64,000 nucleotides of DNA from Anas platyrhynchos (Eukaryota; Chordata; Aves; Anseriformes; Anatidae), in contig NC_092602.1 in the NCBI RefSeq assembly GCF_047663525.1, positions 5,153,501 through 5,217,500 of the forward strand, given 5' to 3'. A program made the translations under genes and the position numbers. This document shows positions 24,082-36,794 of the stretch, in pieces. Below the pieces are notes generated by a model, which was not told where the DNA came from, made no database searches, and saw only the letters and a program-made list of their open reading frames with translations. Each line of letters opens with the position of its first letter. Position 1 is the stretch's first letter.

Positions 24082-27000
24082 TTATTTCTTAGCCTTTGTG
24101 TCCTTGCCCTTGCCTTTGCCCTTGCCCTTCTTCTTCTTTTTTGACTTGAAGGTGGACCGAATCAGGTAGCCTCTCCAGAAGGCCTGGATGCGGGTGGCAG
24201 CAAGGGTCATGGTGGCCAACTCCTCCAAAGCCTTCTTCTTCTTCTCCTGACGTATCCTGCGCTCCTCCTCGATCTGGGAATACTCCTGGAGAAGCAGAGC
24301 GTGTTTCTCCATCAGCACGGACAACTCGGCCTTCTCCTTGGTGTAGGCAGCGTGAACCTCCTCGTACTCAGCCTAGCAAAACAGCAGATAGCACGGAACA
24401 TTCAGCAGCTCCTCCCTGAACATTATTAAACACCTGGCAAGGGAAGGAGCATGTCTAGCAATTAGCAGCCAGCTCCTAGGCCCCTTTGCCAGTAATCCAG
24501 CAGCTTTTACCCATCTCCATGAAAGGGCAGGAACATGAAAGCACCTAGGGCCATCTCAGGGGCAACTTTAAGGGGTGCTGATGTGATTCTCAGCCTCCTG
24601 CTCCAAAACGACAGAAAGCTTCACAACTCTTCCTCTGGATGGAGAGCTGCCCCTCGCTTCCCTGGCCTCCTGTGTGAGAGCCATGCGTCCATGTGGACGG
24701 CGATCTACCTGAACGTGTCACCTCATGGAAGAGCAAAGCATGTCAGAGAGGATACCTGTTTTTCTGCCATGTCTGCGTCATATTTCTGGACCCAGTTCAG
24801 AATTTCCGTCTCTGCTCTGCACTTCCTCTGAAACAAAAAACACCGTGGGTTACCTGCAGGCACTTCAAGTGGAGTGAAAAGCCTGAGCTAGAAAACAGCA
24901 TCAGAGCTTTGAGCCCCAGCATCGTTATCCTGGAGGAGAACACCTCCTCCTTGTGGCAAGCTCCCTTCAGCTGACGTGTATTTTGCCCCTGGTTTGGATA
25001 GTCTCAGGGGACAGACCTCCATCCCCTGAGGCCAAAAGCACCTTGTTTGTTTTACAGCACAGAGCTGGGTGAGGGCTGAGGACTGGAACGCGTCTGAGAG
25101 GTGTATGGAATGAGACAAGTCATCGACAAACTGGGGCAGCCACCCCAAAACTGAAGCAACAGAGAAATGCTAAACATGAAGGCCCTCCAAATACAGAGCC
25201 TCCTAAAACAGAGACATTTCTCATTGTGAGATGGTTCAACAGTGGCCTGACTCGGCAGTTTAACCAGGTTTAACCCCATCAAGAAAAAAATCAGCCAGAG
25301 CCTATCACAAGCCACATGATTTCCTGTATGACACTGGCCCAGGATGTCCCAAGGGCTTCCAGGCCATCACGAGGTCAGACACGGCACTTCCCAGCTATTC
25401 ACCCCGCAATGACAATCTCAGGCGACCCGGGGCTAAAGCACGTGCTAAAGAGAGGGAAAGGAGACGTCTGTAGTCAGTAAATCTCCCTGCCTGAGCCGAG
25501 CAACTCGTCACGACAACCACTGCAGCAGCCTGCAGGCTCAGAAGAAACCAGCTGATCAAGCCACTGCACTACGGGAGGTGTAAATGGGTGCCTTGGGTTT
25601 TGAACTGCAGCTCTGCTTGTATTTGTGCCTTGTCACAGCTGCCCTGTTCTACATTGCCCAGTGCACAAAGGAAAGAGGTCCCGTTACCAGAGCCTGCAGT
25701 CCTGTTTGGGGTAAACACCAAGAAGGAGCAAAAATAAAAGAAAGGAAGCTCTATCTTTTTCTAGCTCCAGATTTTCCATGCCCAGTTATCTCCCGAGGCC
25801 ACCTGCACTCAACCCCGAATGCTACAAACAATAAAAGATGTTTTTATGCACAGCCTGGACCATGTTTGCTAGGTTCACCCCACCCCAAACCCCTCGTTTC
25901 TTAACACCCGCCTGTCTTGCTGTAGCCTTGCTGCTCTGAACTTTGACTAGAGCACAGCCTCTCCAGCAAGCCGTGTCGCAGCACTACACGCGGGTGTTTC
26001 CTGAGCTGGGTCAGGGCACAGGAGGAGGACCCGTGAGCAGGCTGCTTCCCCGGCACCGCTGCAGGCTTGCTTTCCGCTGGAATCAGCAGAGCAGGAGGCC
26101 AGCGTCAGCACACTGACACACAGCGTGTGCATCCTGCCAGGAACTAGCAGGAACCAAGTAATTAGTGGCAGAAGGCAGCCGCCAGACCTAACAGCAGTAC
26201 AACAGGTCTTAAATTTTATTCTGGAGCTCTCCTGCCATTCACCTTTCTGAGAGCCAGCTCTGATGCTCGATGCTGCAGCACCAGCTTCCTGAGTTGTGCT
26301 TTCAGCTGCTGAATGTCCTGCTGTAGGCTGGCACACTTGGCCCGAGAAGCTTGCAGCTCCTCTTTTTGCTGTTTTTCTCCTTCCCACTTGACCTGCAGAA
26401 TGTCGGTCTTGCAGTTTTCAGCTAGATCTTGCATGCTCTTTTTGAGGCCTTTGATCATATTGTCCTTTTTCTGAACCTAGACCCAGAAAAGAAGAAAGAA
26501 ATACCATCAAGACTCAGAGGTGAGGCATAAAGCAGGCAGAAAGCACATTGCAAAGGTGGAAGCGATCTAAGAATAGGGACCTGCCACAGCTGGCTGGGAA
26601 AACAATCAGATTTCTACCAGCTTCTCCCCTCTGAGCCTGAGAATAAAGCTGGAGAAGGAAGAAGCCATACCAAGGCCACTGTCACTGAAGTCTTCTCATC
26701 TCAACAAGAGCCAAAATCATCCCTCAGGATTCGGATGAGGCTCAGTGACTGTCTGGGAGATGCAGCTCAGTGGGCTGCCTGCAAGAGAAATCCTCAGCTG
26801 GGAGCAGTGAAACAGATTTGCTCGTTACGCGCTGGACAAGCTGCCAAACTGCACGTAAAAAATCTCAATTCACAGATCTCCAAGGAGCAGAGGGGATGGG
26901 GAGCACGAGACAAAACCTTCCCCCTCTGACCCCTCACGCAGAAAGGGGAAAGAAAAGCACACACAGAAAATGAGGGACTGCTTGTCAGGAGTCCAGGGCT

Positions 27001-28310
27001 TGAATTCTACCACAGCCCATGGGCTCATGGAAAGAGCTTGGCAAATGCCCGTTTATTAATCCATGCCTCAGTTGCCTTTGCTGAAAAAGATGAAGAAATG
27101 ATACCATCAGATATTAATTACAAATGCTCCAAGGCAGCTAGTATTACTGAGTTGGAAGTCACAGAAATATTGGTGTTAAGCAAGAGTGAAGGCAGAGCAG
27201 ATATTAAAAAAGGATTTTAATCTGAGCAATCTTTCCCCGAATGACTTTTCATCATTTCATCAGCAGTGAATGGAGCCTCTCCCTGGCAGCTGACACTGTG
27301 GCCCTGCCAAAACACCACTGCAGTAATTTGTGCCTGTCCTGCAGCTCCTTTGTAAACCCAGTGACTTGTGCCATTTAAGTTGGCCTGCGAGAGCAGGTTC
27401 AAAACATGCCAAATGCAAGTTTAAAAATGAAGTATCCAGTAGGAATTTTTAAATTATATTTCACAATGAAATAAGTATCTTTCGATTTAAGATCTGATTT
27501 AGAAATCATCTCTGGAACCGCCACTTTCATATCTCCAAGAAAGGGGTCAATCTTTAGCTTATCAAAATTTTGCATCAGTGACCCTTTATCAGGAAACATG
27601 TTCTCACACTATTGTACCTCCTCATCTCGAGTACAGATTGCTGCCAGCAGTTCTGCCCGCGAAGCTGTGACTGTTTCAGTGTTTTTCTTAATCCGGAGGG
27701 AGACATCTTCCATGAACTGAACCATTTCTTCCTCTTTTGTGGGATTAGTCAGGAGTCGCTCCAACATGAAATTCCTGAACTCCCTAAAGGCTTTGATAAA
27801 CGCTTCAGCTGGTGGCTCTCGTGTCCCAGCTTCGCATTTCAGAGCCTTACAAATTGAAGGGTTGGCCAGCAAAAGCCTCAGGATATTTCTAACAGAAGAC
27901 TTCAGCTGCTGTTCAAGCAGGCAGAGAGAGACCGTTCGCTCCTCAGCTCTCACGGCATCCTCTTCTTCAGGGCTGGCAAGCAGGTGCTCCATTTTGCTTG
28001 CAAGCTTCTGGTGCTCAGTTAGGTTCTTTGTGATCTCAGGTCCCAGCAGAGCCGAAAACCTATCCAGCGAGGCGAGAATAGGTGGAACCAAGCAGCTCAG
28101 CTCCAGCTTGGCAATCGTCTCGTCCAAGACGGATATAACCCATTCGGTTTCAATGCTATCAGGTTTTAACCAACGTGGATCTAACATCTTTGCGGCATCC
28201 AACACAGTCGCTGCCTTCTTTGCAGTCGCAATGCCCATTATCAGGGGCTGGTTGCTTTCCTTCGTGTCCTGAGAGGACACCTGGAGCTCGGTAGGATTTG
28301 CCGTAGCCAT
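24082..28310 (-). CDS. IQCD: IQCD / DRC10, dynein regulatory complex subunit
   Basis: DRC10 is a coiled-coil subunit of the nexin-dynein regulatory complex of motile cilia and sperm flagella. Four coding exons join in phase: 28310-27618, 26476-26243, 24827-24756 and 24372-24082, giving 429 residues against about 449 in human. Exon 1 carries conserved helices (SVRNILRLLLANP, then FREFRNFMLERLLTNP). Exon 2 is coiled coil (EGEKQQKEELQASRAK). Exon 3 has ETEILNWVQKYDADM. The last exon has LLLQEYSQIEEERRIR, an IQ motif (AATRIQAFWRGYLIRS, about residues 391-406) and a Lys-Gly-rich tail, as in human. An acceptor (CCCCGCAG) 16 bases before the ATG shows that a non-coding 5' exon lies upstream. In human the gene is on 12q24, so its place here is notable. 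I am confident in the model. Confidence 0.92.
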
Positions 28311-28559
28311 GCCTTGAGCTAAACACCTGCGGGGTTAGCGTGGCAAGGTCTAGAAGGGACACAACGCCCTCATGGTACAAGAACATAGAAGTCCCTCTGC
28401 TGCTTCTGTCGCAAATTCTTCCTTTGTGGGTTTTATTTCTGAAAGGAAAGTACAATAAGAGCATTAGAGGAACAACGCAGTTTGGGAAAAGCTGGGAATT
28501 TCAGGTTACCCCAGAGCTCTCCCTGGGTCTGCGCACCCAGGCAGGTCACAGGCTTGCAC

Positions 28560-28960
28560 ACCAGAACTGTTCTCTATCCTAGAGAGGCTGCTGAACCCCC
28601 AGGGCCATGAGAAGACCCCCGAGGAGGGAGGGCAGCCATAACCCCTTGTCCCCCATGGCTGAGGGGTTCCCCCCCAGCCCCTCAGCACCACCTCAGGAGG
28701 CCCGGCCCGGGCCCTGTTGGTCGCTAGGCAACGAGAACGCGGGGGCGGGGCCTCCCGCCTGCCTCCGCGCCCGCCCCTCCTCGAGCCACTCAGCGTCTTC
28801 GCTCGCTTGACAGACAGCGCCACTGACCAATGAGAAGCCTCGCAGCAGCCAGAGGCCGGCCGGGGTGTTGATGGCGCCGGGCGGCCATCTTGGGGCGGGG
28901 AGGGCTGGGCGGGGAGGGGAGGAGCCGGCCCCGCTGGGCTCCTCCCAGCTCCCAGCCGTG
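28560..28960 (-). promoter_or_regulatory. IQCD CpG-rich promoter region
   Basis: A GC-rich block upstream of IQCD, probably containing its non-coding first exon. It includes an RFX X-box-like element at 28716-28732 (GTTGCCTAGCGACCAAC on the minus strand) and a CCAAT box on the plus strand at 28827-28831, which reads ATTGG in the gene's direction. Both elements are common in promoters of motile-cilium genes. The start site is inferred. Confidence 0.6.
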
Positions 28961-31900
28961 CAAAATAGAAATAAAAATAAATAAACATAAACTTTGTACA
29001 CCTGAAATGAGCCTTGCGGCAGTATTAAATCACGATGTAGCGTCTTCCAGGGGGGTGAACGCCAGAGCATTAGCAACCAGAAATTGCCCCAAGTGTGCTG
29101 TTAAAGAGGGCTGGTATTACAACGCTCTGCATTCGGGGCTATACATAATAAATAAACAAATAAATTAATAAATAAACTCCATAAAATAAATACTTAACCT
29201 AATAAACTCCAGAAGGCAGCGGCTGGTGGCAGCGCTGAGGAATTCCCAGCCAGCCGTTCATGACACCAGCGGTGCCTCAGGGGAAGCAGCAAGCACACAG
29301 CAGCCCCACAGCGGCTGTGGGACCCAGCTGAAGCACCCAAACCAGCCCAGCACCTTTATTTCTGTGCACCTTTATTTCTTTATTTCTATCCGCCCCGGAC
29401 CAGCACCTGCAGCTCTGACAGGGCTGTGGCGGGATCAGAGCCCTGTGTGGGCTCTGTGGTGTCGGCTTGATGTGTCCCTGCCAGCCCTGCTGTCCTTCAG
29501 CCCCTAGCGAAAGCACAGAGCTTATCAGAAACACCTTTCAGCTCTCTAATTTGGTGGGTGGGATCCTGTGACCACACTGGATCCAGCCCAGCCTTGCTGT
29601 GGGATGAGCAGGAGGCACAGGAGGGCTGGAAGGTAATGGGGGCGGCATGCCCTCGGCTTGATGTTTCCCCTGCCCATCAGCACAGCTCGGCAGAGGGACC
29701 CTGGACATGTGGAGAGCTGTCACTGCCTAACGGGGACTTCAGGGCTGAACCCTGACCCCTGTGAGAGGCGAGAGGCTGCCGCCTCCCCTGCGAGGCGTTC
29801 TGGCAGTGAAATCCATCTTGGAAAGGATGTTGTTTTCCTTCCGAAGCTGATGAGCCTCTTGATTGCTTCGTTTGAAACGGGCCGTGGCTCTCTGAGAAAT
29901 GCAGGCTCAGGCTTCCTGACAGCCGTGACCTCGAGGGGGGATTGAGATGGACTGCTGAGAGGCTGCCAGCCGCATCCTGCACGCCCCAAGCACACAGCCT
30001 GCCTGAGGGACAGAAGGCTTCTTGGAACATACCAGCAGGGGGATGATGGAGAAGTGGTGGGTCGCATCCAAACCTCCTCTAAACTAGGGAAAAGATGCGG
30101 AGCACTGCAGCTCGCTCCTGGCCTTGGGTAACTGGAGCCGTCCCAGATTTGCAGAGCAGGCTGAGGGCAGCCCAGCTCATCCTGCAGCGTCACACACCGC
30201 TGCCAGGAACAAAACCAGGCCAATGTGGGAGCTGTCACTGAACCTGTGTCATCCCAGCCTCTCAACCAAGATGTAGAAAAATCTCAGATCCATCCTGAAC
30301 CAATTCCCTACAACCTGCTGGTCCACACGCAGCAGCCTGACTGAGCCACAGTGGGGCTGTCCTGCCTTGGGGGCATCAAACAGGAGCCAAACCATAGAAG
30401 TGGAGATCTCATAGCCATGGGATGGGACCGCTGGGTGGCAGTGGGGACAGCAGGAACGGGCAGTGAGGCGTTGCTGGCCTTTGCAGCTGCTGGCTTTGCA
30501 GAGCCGGGATGGAAGGAGCTGGTCCCACCACGCTGTCGGTGGCGATGCCCAGGCTTTGCTGAGCAGGGCACGAGCTCCCATTTCCAACAGGATACGCTGA
30601 CCCCTTTGCCTTCCTGGTGGCTTCAGGAAGGAGGACAGGTTGGGTCCAGGAGTTGTCTCCGCGGAGCAGCAGGAGCACAGGAAGTCCTGTGAAGACCTAA
30701 GAGCAAAACAAAGGCACAAAGAGCTCTGCTTTCCCTTCGGAGGCAAAGCAGGCGTCACGCAGCCAGCAGGCAGCGGCCAACACTGCTTTGTGGGCTTTTT
30801 TTTCCCACCCAGCTGCTTCCTCCTGTGGAGAATAACTGAGTACATAAACCGAGTACATGTTTCGGAGCTGGACGGACAGACGGACGGATGGATGGATGGT
30901 TGCAATCATTCGCTGCTCCTCCTAAAGCAAAAAAAATAAATAAATAATGGGTGCATGAGGAGAATTTGCCCATACAGTAGGTTTAAAATAAAAAAAAAAA
31001 AAAGGACTTTTCTTCCCGTCGGGTCATTACACACTGCCCCAGGAGGTCTGCTGCAGCCCAGCAGCACCTGGGGAAGGGGCTCTCCTTCCACTGCCCCCTG
31101 GGAACCCCTCGCTCTGTTTTCCTCGTGCTCCACGAGCCTGTTACCTGCCCTGGTGATGCAGGCAGGCCCTGAAGAGCTGCAGTGCTGTGTGGTGACCCAC
31201 GAGTGGCTGGACCAAACCCAGAAGCCCTCACTCAGGGCTAGACCAGCCCATTCCTCCCAGCATCTTCCCACAAGGGAAACCTGGGGCTGGCCAGCACAGG
31301 GCACCTCAGGCTCCTCTAAAACTGCCCCGTGCTCTTTGCCTGGTGGCACCTCCTTGCTTTTCACCTCAACACATCTCATTTTGAGTTTCAGTGCTAAATC
31401 CAGCCGCAGTGAGCACGACTGAAGACATTTACTGCCTGTCCTAGCCGGTGACTGTCACGGTGAAGCACAGATCCAGATTTTCCTTTCCATAGAGGGAAAA
31501 GGCTGCAGACACAGGGCTGCCAGGCGGTTACCTCTGCTGGGAATTTCTCCTTTCCACCTGGATGTCACCGCTAACAACGCCGCTGGTACAGGGCAGGGTC
31601 CAGGTGGCAGCGTGGAGGAGGCAGAGTGCCCACCAGTGAGGTCGAGAAGGAAGGGTCTGTCCACTCGGGTGGCTGAATCTGGCTGAATTACCTGAAATTC
31701 TCCTAAGGAAGAAGGATGAAAAAGATCTCTCCGTTTTCAGGACCCAGAAATTAGGGGGAAAGTTTGTTGTTTCACTGAAAACTAGCCTTACAATCAACTG
31801 AGAAGACGTTTCATCATCGAGGACTGATGCCTCCAGATTTTGGGGCACTGGACTGTAACTTGCCAAGTGTGCTGTCCTGACACCAGAGGGCTGTACAGCT

Positions 31901-34142
31901 GCCCTTGGATCCTGTGAAAACTCTCCTTAGAAATCCCAGCCAAGGGGGACAGTTTGAAGGTACTGAGCATTTTCTAATTCAGTGAGGAAGAGACTGAGGA
32001 TGTGACAGCAATATTCCAGCATCCAATTATTCCCTCAGGGCCACCGGGAAACATTAAAAAAATCGCTCTGCTTCATCTGAAGCGGAAAAAAAAAAAAGTT
32101 TATGTTAAGAAAATCCCAACACTGCAATGCAGGAATCTGGCTAAAAAAAAAAAAAATAATAATAATAAATAAATAAAAAAAAAAGTTGGCTGCACATTTT
32201 TTCAAGGAAAGTTCCCTGCAACTCACACACCATAAATTTATCCTGCAAGCACTCGCAGCAATAGGGTGGACTTTACAGCCCTGGTTTATAAAACATTGGT
32301 CTAAACCAAGGAACTGCTGAAATCACGATGCTTGGGCTTTCTGGCCAAAGCAGGAAGGCAAAGTGCCCTGGCACAGCTGCAGTAAGGTGAGGAGAGAGGA
32401 GAGAGGAGAGTTGAAGGGGACTCATCAGTGTGTGACTGCCCAGCTCTGTCTGATGACACCCTAAATCCTAATTCTGGATGCATCCCCCTGCTCCTGCAGG
32501 AGAGGGTACAGCTAATGAACCCATTACCGCAGGGCTCGGAGTGGGAAGCACTAAAGGAGCAATCAGGCTGCTGAAATCTTGCAAAACCTTTGACTCATCC
32601 CCGTTCCTGGGAGGCCACGTGTCAGCACTTCACCCATTTCTCAACATTTAGCTATTTTAGGAATGACATCGAAGTGCAGGTGAAGTCTGACCGACAAGGT
32701 CTGTTGCTCACGACTCCAAAACACCGCTGACCTGCAAAGGTCATGCTGAAGGCTGCCTGAGAACCGAGGCCTTCCCCCCAATAACACCCCCAGGCGTTTG
32801 CTTCTCGCCCTCCCCATGGACAATCCCCAGCAGAGACTTTGCAAAGTCCCGGGCATCTGCATCCGGACCCAGCAGGCTGAAGATTTAAGGTCCAAAGCGA
32901 TGATTTCATGGTTCTGAGGAACTGAGACCAAAGCGTTTGCCCAAGACATTCCTCCAGCCTCGAGTCATCTGCGGGTCTTGCTGCCAAGGGAGGGGAACTC
33001 CCTGTGCTTTTCCACAACACAGCACCCACCCCAAACACAGCCAGGCAGGGGGCAACAGCCCAGGGCTGGGGCGGGGTGGAGGCCGTCACCTTCTTCTCCA
33101 GGAGCAGCAGGGCACGGCGGCTGCTGCGGATGGATGATTTGGGCAGGGAGCTGCGGGGGCCGTGGCCTCCCACCTCGATGTCTGAGCCTACAAAGCAGCT
33201 TCGGGCGAGAGGGCATGGTGTCACATGAAACGGGGTGCAAGTGATGCCCCCCGGGTCTGTTTTGGGGTGCGAGGAAGGGGACCTGGGCTGGCACGGGTGT
33301 GTGTGTGTGAGGGGGTCCCACAACCTCCAGGACAGTACCAGGAGGTCCCACCACCCCTCGCCTGCGTGAGGGGGTCCCGCAGCCCCCAACAACTTTGAGG
33401 AGCTCCCACATCCCCACAGTTGGGGGTGATACCCAACGTTTACAAGCCCAAACAAGGATCTGCTGCTGTGCTGAGCACAGCCTGGCTGCTGGGACGGCTT
33501 GCCCGAGAACCGAGGGGAAGCAAAACGTGGATCTGCACCAGAGCTCTGAAATAAACTCTTGTTATCCAACAGGGTTGTGGCGTGGAGGCTGTGCTGCTAA
33601 AGGTGTGGGAGATGTGAACAGAAGCTTTGGGGCTTGCTGTAAATGCAGTCGGGTTCCTCGCATCGCTTGTGTTGGGGTCCCGTTGGTAAGTCTGAAGCGA
33701 AGCGTCACGTGCTGAGTGTTTGGTTCCAGCACAAACCATGCTTATAAAGCAGGACAGAAACTAGCTGTGGCTCAGGATACTTGGAATGGGACCAATGTTT
33801 GCTCTTCCTGAGATACTTCTTTAGGTTTTGACACAACAACCTGAATTCCGGTCATCTGCTGCATTGCAGAGAGGCCGGGAAGCGTGCAGACTCCAGCGCT
33901 GGGAGAGCCTGAAGTCCTGAACCCTCCTCTTCCTCCTCCTGCTTCCCCCGGCTGTTTTTTTGGAAGGAGCCCACGAGTTCTGTGGGTGAGCAGCTCAGAA
34001 GGAGCCCCACTTACTCCTCTGCCTGCGGCATCTCCCTTACTCTGGACTTGGATGAACGCTTCTGGCATGATGGGCCCTGTGTGGAGCAGGATGGAGCAGG
34101 ATCTGCTCCGCTTTGAGGCACAGGAAAAAGTTCAGATATGTC

Positions 34143-34164
34143 TTATTTTGATATATCAAAATAA
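34143..34164. repeat. Perfect 22-bp AT-rich palindrome
   Basis: The sequence reads identically on both strands with no spacer; its centre is TGATATATCA. An AATAAA hexamer overlaps its right end. Confidence 0.85.
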
Positions 34165-34239
34165 AGCACAGTTTACAAGATGTCCTCATCCTCCTGCATT
34201 TCTCCTCTTACAAACTCAGCTACAGGCAGCAGACAGCCC

Positions 34240-34300
34240 TGTGCACACACGGAACCACGGGACGGTTTGGGTTGGAAGGGGCCTTCAAGATCATCTGCTC
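34240..34300 (-). mobile_element. CR1 LINE, 3'-end fragment
   Basis: The segment GGTTTGGGTTGGAAGGGGCC followed by TTCAAGATCATCTGCT is the reverse complement of the 3' end of avian CR1 elements. Only the terminal part is recognisable. It is a short, old-looking fragment. Confidence 0.65.
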
Positions 34301-35714
34301 CCCCCCGCCAAGCAGAGCAGGGAGCCCCCGTGCCACGGTGAGAGCCCAGTGAGATGCTTCACAGCAAATCCTGGAGTCTTTTTGGGTGCTGAACCAGAGA
34401 ATGTTGTGCTGGAGGGGAGCCCTGAGGGTCCGCCTGCCCATCTCCTGGCCTCCAACAAGTCTTGGACATCCCCAGATGTTGCTCTGCAGTGCAGACACTG
34501 CTCCCCGTGTGGCATTTACCCGGTTAGGCTGTGCCACCAGGCAGGATGTGTTTCTTAACGCCTGCCCTGAAAACGCCCCTGCCATAATTTCAGCTGCCGA
34601 GCCAGGACGGCCCTGACACCTCGTTAGGATTGCAATAGGGTTAGGAGCACAAGGCAGCATGCGAGGGAGGGCTGTCCTTGCTCAGCCCGTGCTTGTCCAG
34701 GGAGATTTGGGGAGCAGTTTAAGAGCTCAGAGAGGAGGAGCTGCCACCTGACCGTGCCCCTTTGGGACACCCAAGCAGCTGGTACTGGGGAATGCCACCG
34801 GGCTGAGATCATGGCCTGAAATACCCGGAGAAGGGGACAGCAACCAGGCCAGGCCCTGTACGGGCAGCATAACCCCTCCAGCACACAGCAACCCATGGGA
34901 TCCCTGTGCCCAGCCTGGAGCCAGCCCCTCTCTGGGACCAGGCCAGCATACAAAGTGCTAAAAAGAGGGCAAACAAGGCCAAGGGATGGGTTCAGCAGGA
35001 TCCAGGCAGCGGCGTGGGTGCCAGCCCTGCTTCTCCATCCCCTGGCAGGGGACAGCACAGCTTCCAGGTCCTGGGGACACCGGGCTGGGAGCTTTGCCCA
35101 GCCTCATCCCAGGGGCCGCAGCATGGCTTGCCCTTCAGAAGCAAACCCAAAATGCCTTCCAGCCCTCCCGGCTAGGGGAAAACCTCTGAAATCTGAACCC
35201 TAAAAGCAAACAGGCAGAGGAATGGGCACAGCTCGTGGCTGCCGAGCTCTTGGCAAGAGCGGGGGCTGTTCTCTGATACCTCGGTGCCCTTCGAGTACTT
35301 TGCGGGACGGGCACCCCAGGGGAAGGTGGCACCGGTGGCGGTGACACCAAGGCACCACGGTGGCCCCCACGAGCCACAGTTTGCTCCGAGATGGGGCAGG
35401 AGCTGTTCCCACAAGGCTTCTGCAGGTGGCACCAACATTCACCATCCTGACGGGTGGAGGAAAATCGCTGTTTGGGAAGCGGGGCTGGGCGGGCTGCTGG
35501 TTTGCAGGGCTGGAGCCCAGCCAGGGCAGTGGCTGTGCTGGCGGTGAGGCCGAGGTGAGTCACGGGGCTGGAAAAGGGCTGGGGTGGTGCTCTCAGCCCC
35601 CAGGGGCAGGGTGAAGCCCGTGGGCACAGCGTCCCCTGGGAGCTGGGGTGCCCAGCCGGTTCCAGGTGCGAAGTCACCACAGAAGCCACGGTAGGAGTAC
35701 AACAAAAATAGAGC

Positions 35715-35720
35715 TTTATT
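35715..35720 (-). terminator. Candidate poly(A) signal of SLC35E4
   Basis: TTTATT on the plus strand reads AATAAA on the minus strand, 1.1 kb after the SLC35E4 stop codon. I found no closer canonical hexamer, so the 3' UTR probably runs through the TG-rich minisatellite. This is inferred without transcript data. Confidence 0.5.
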
Positions 35721-36024
35721 TCAGGACGAGTGCCACCAGAGCCAGGCCACGCTCCTATGGCAGAGCACCTGCGGGTGTGCAGCCGTGGCCGGTGTGCACG
35801 CAGCTGGGCTGGCGCTCACGTGCTTTGCACGTGCTGTGCCACTGCCCTGTCAGAGGTCGGTGAGCCCTGGAGGAGCGTAACGCCCGCTGGGGACACCGGC
35901 ACCGCGCCACCACGCAGCACCACGAGGGTCCGGCGCGCTCCGTCCCTCGTGCAGGGGGCACGAGGCGTGCGTGCACGTGCCCCAAGCGTGCACCGGGCTT
36001 ACTCCACCCAGCAGAGCTCAGTAG

Positions 36025-36750
36025 TGATGCACACACACGTGCACACACACACACACATCTGCTGTGCACGGAGAGGTGCTTGCACACGGAGGCTGTGCAC
36101 ACACACACACGCACAAGGCTCTGCACGTGCACTTGTGCCCCCCGTGGCTGTACACACCGACACACACGTGCCCCATGCACAGAGCCGTGCAGAGAGAGCC
36201 ACTCACACGTGCAGAGCCTGTGCACACCGGCACACACACGCCTACATGTGTGAGACCTGCTTGCACACACAGAGCCTTTGTGCACCAACACTCATGTGCT
36301 CCCTGCACACACGCCAGAGATCCACTCACTCTTGCAGAGCCTTTGCACACCTGCACGCACTTTCCCCACGCACACAGACACCCCCTTGCACACACAGACT
36401 CTGCGCACTGCGGCGCACACGTGCACACCCAGAGCTCTGCACACCAGCACTTCGGTCTGCACGTGACCGTGCGCGCCGGCAGAAATGTGTGCGTGCAGAG
36501 CCGTGCACACCAGCACACGCGTGCACAAAGGGCCTGTGCACACCGGCACACACGTACACACACAGAGCTGTGCACACACACGTGCATACAGTGCTCTGAG
36601 CAGCAGCAGGTGTATGCGTGCCCAGTACCATGCACACCAATAGATGTGCACACAGAGCCACACATACAGCACGCACACACGTGCACCGTGCCACGCACAC
36701 CAGCACATACGTGTGCACGCAGGGCCGTGCCCACTGGCACACACGCACAG
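36025..36750. repeat. CA-rich degenerate minisatellite (TG-rich on the minus strand)
   Basis: About 725 bp of imperfect repeats built from CACACACGTGCACAC and AGAGCC-TGCACACCAGCACA units of roughly 35-45 bp. The tract keeps frames open on both strands and produces several spurious open frames of over 150 codons. Alternating purine-pyrimidine runs and repeated CACGTG are frequent. It lies in the probable 3' UTR of SLC35E4. Confidence 0.85.
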
Positions 36751-36794
36751 GGCTGTGCCCAGTGCTCTCCGCCGTCCCCGTGGCCACCCCAGCC

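Larger units (their letters stand above)
28961..35714. other. Intergenic, IQCD to SLC35E4
   Basis: About 6.8 kb without a supported coding exon. It holds A+T-rich simple repeats at 28970-28990 and 29148-29205, A-rich tracts near 30985-31004 and 32085-32185, a short CR1 3' end at about 34240-34300, and a perfect 22-bp AT-rich palindrome at 34143-34164. In human DUSP18 lies between OSBP2 and SLC35E4; no DUSP18 catalytic sequence is seen here. Confidence 0.65.

Noticed and set aside
27399-27599. 66-codon minus-strand open frame next to IQCD exon 1
   Set aside because: It lies just past the exon 1 donor, in intron. The direct junction to 26476 keeps phase and matches human DRC10 without it.
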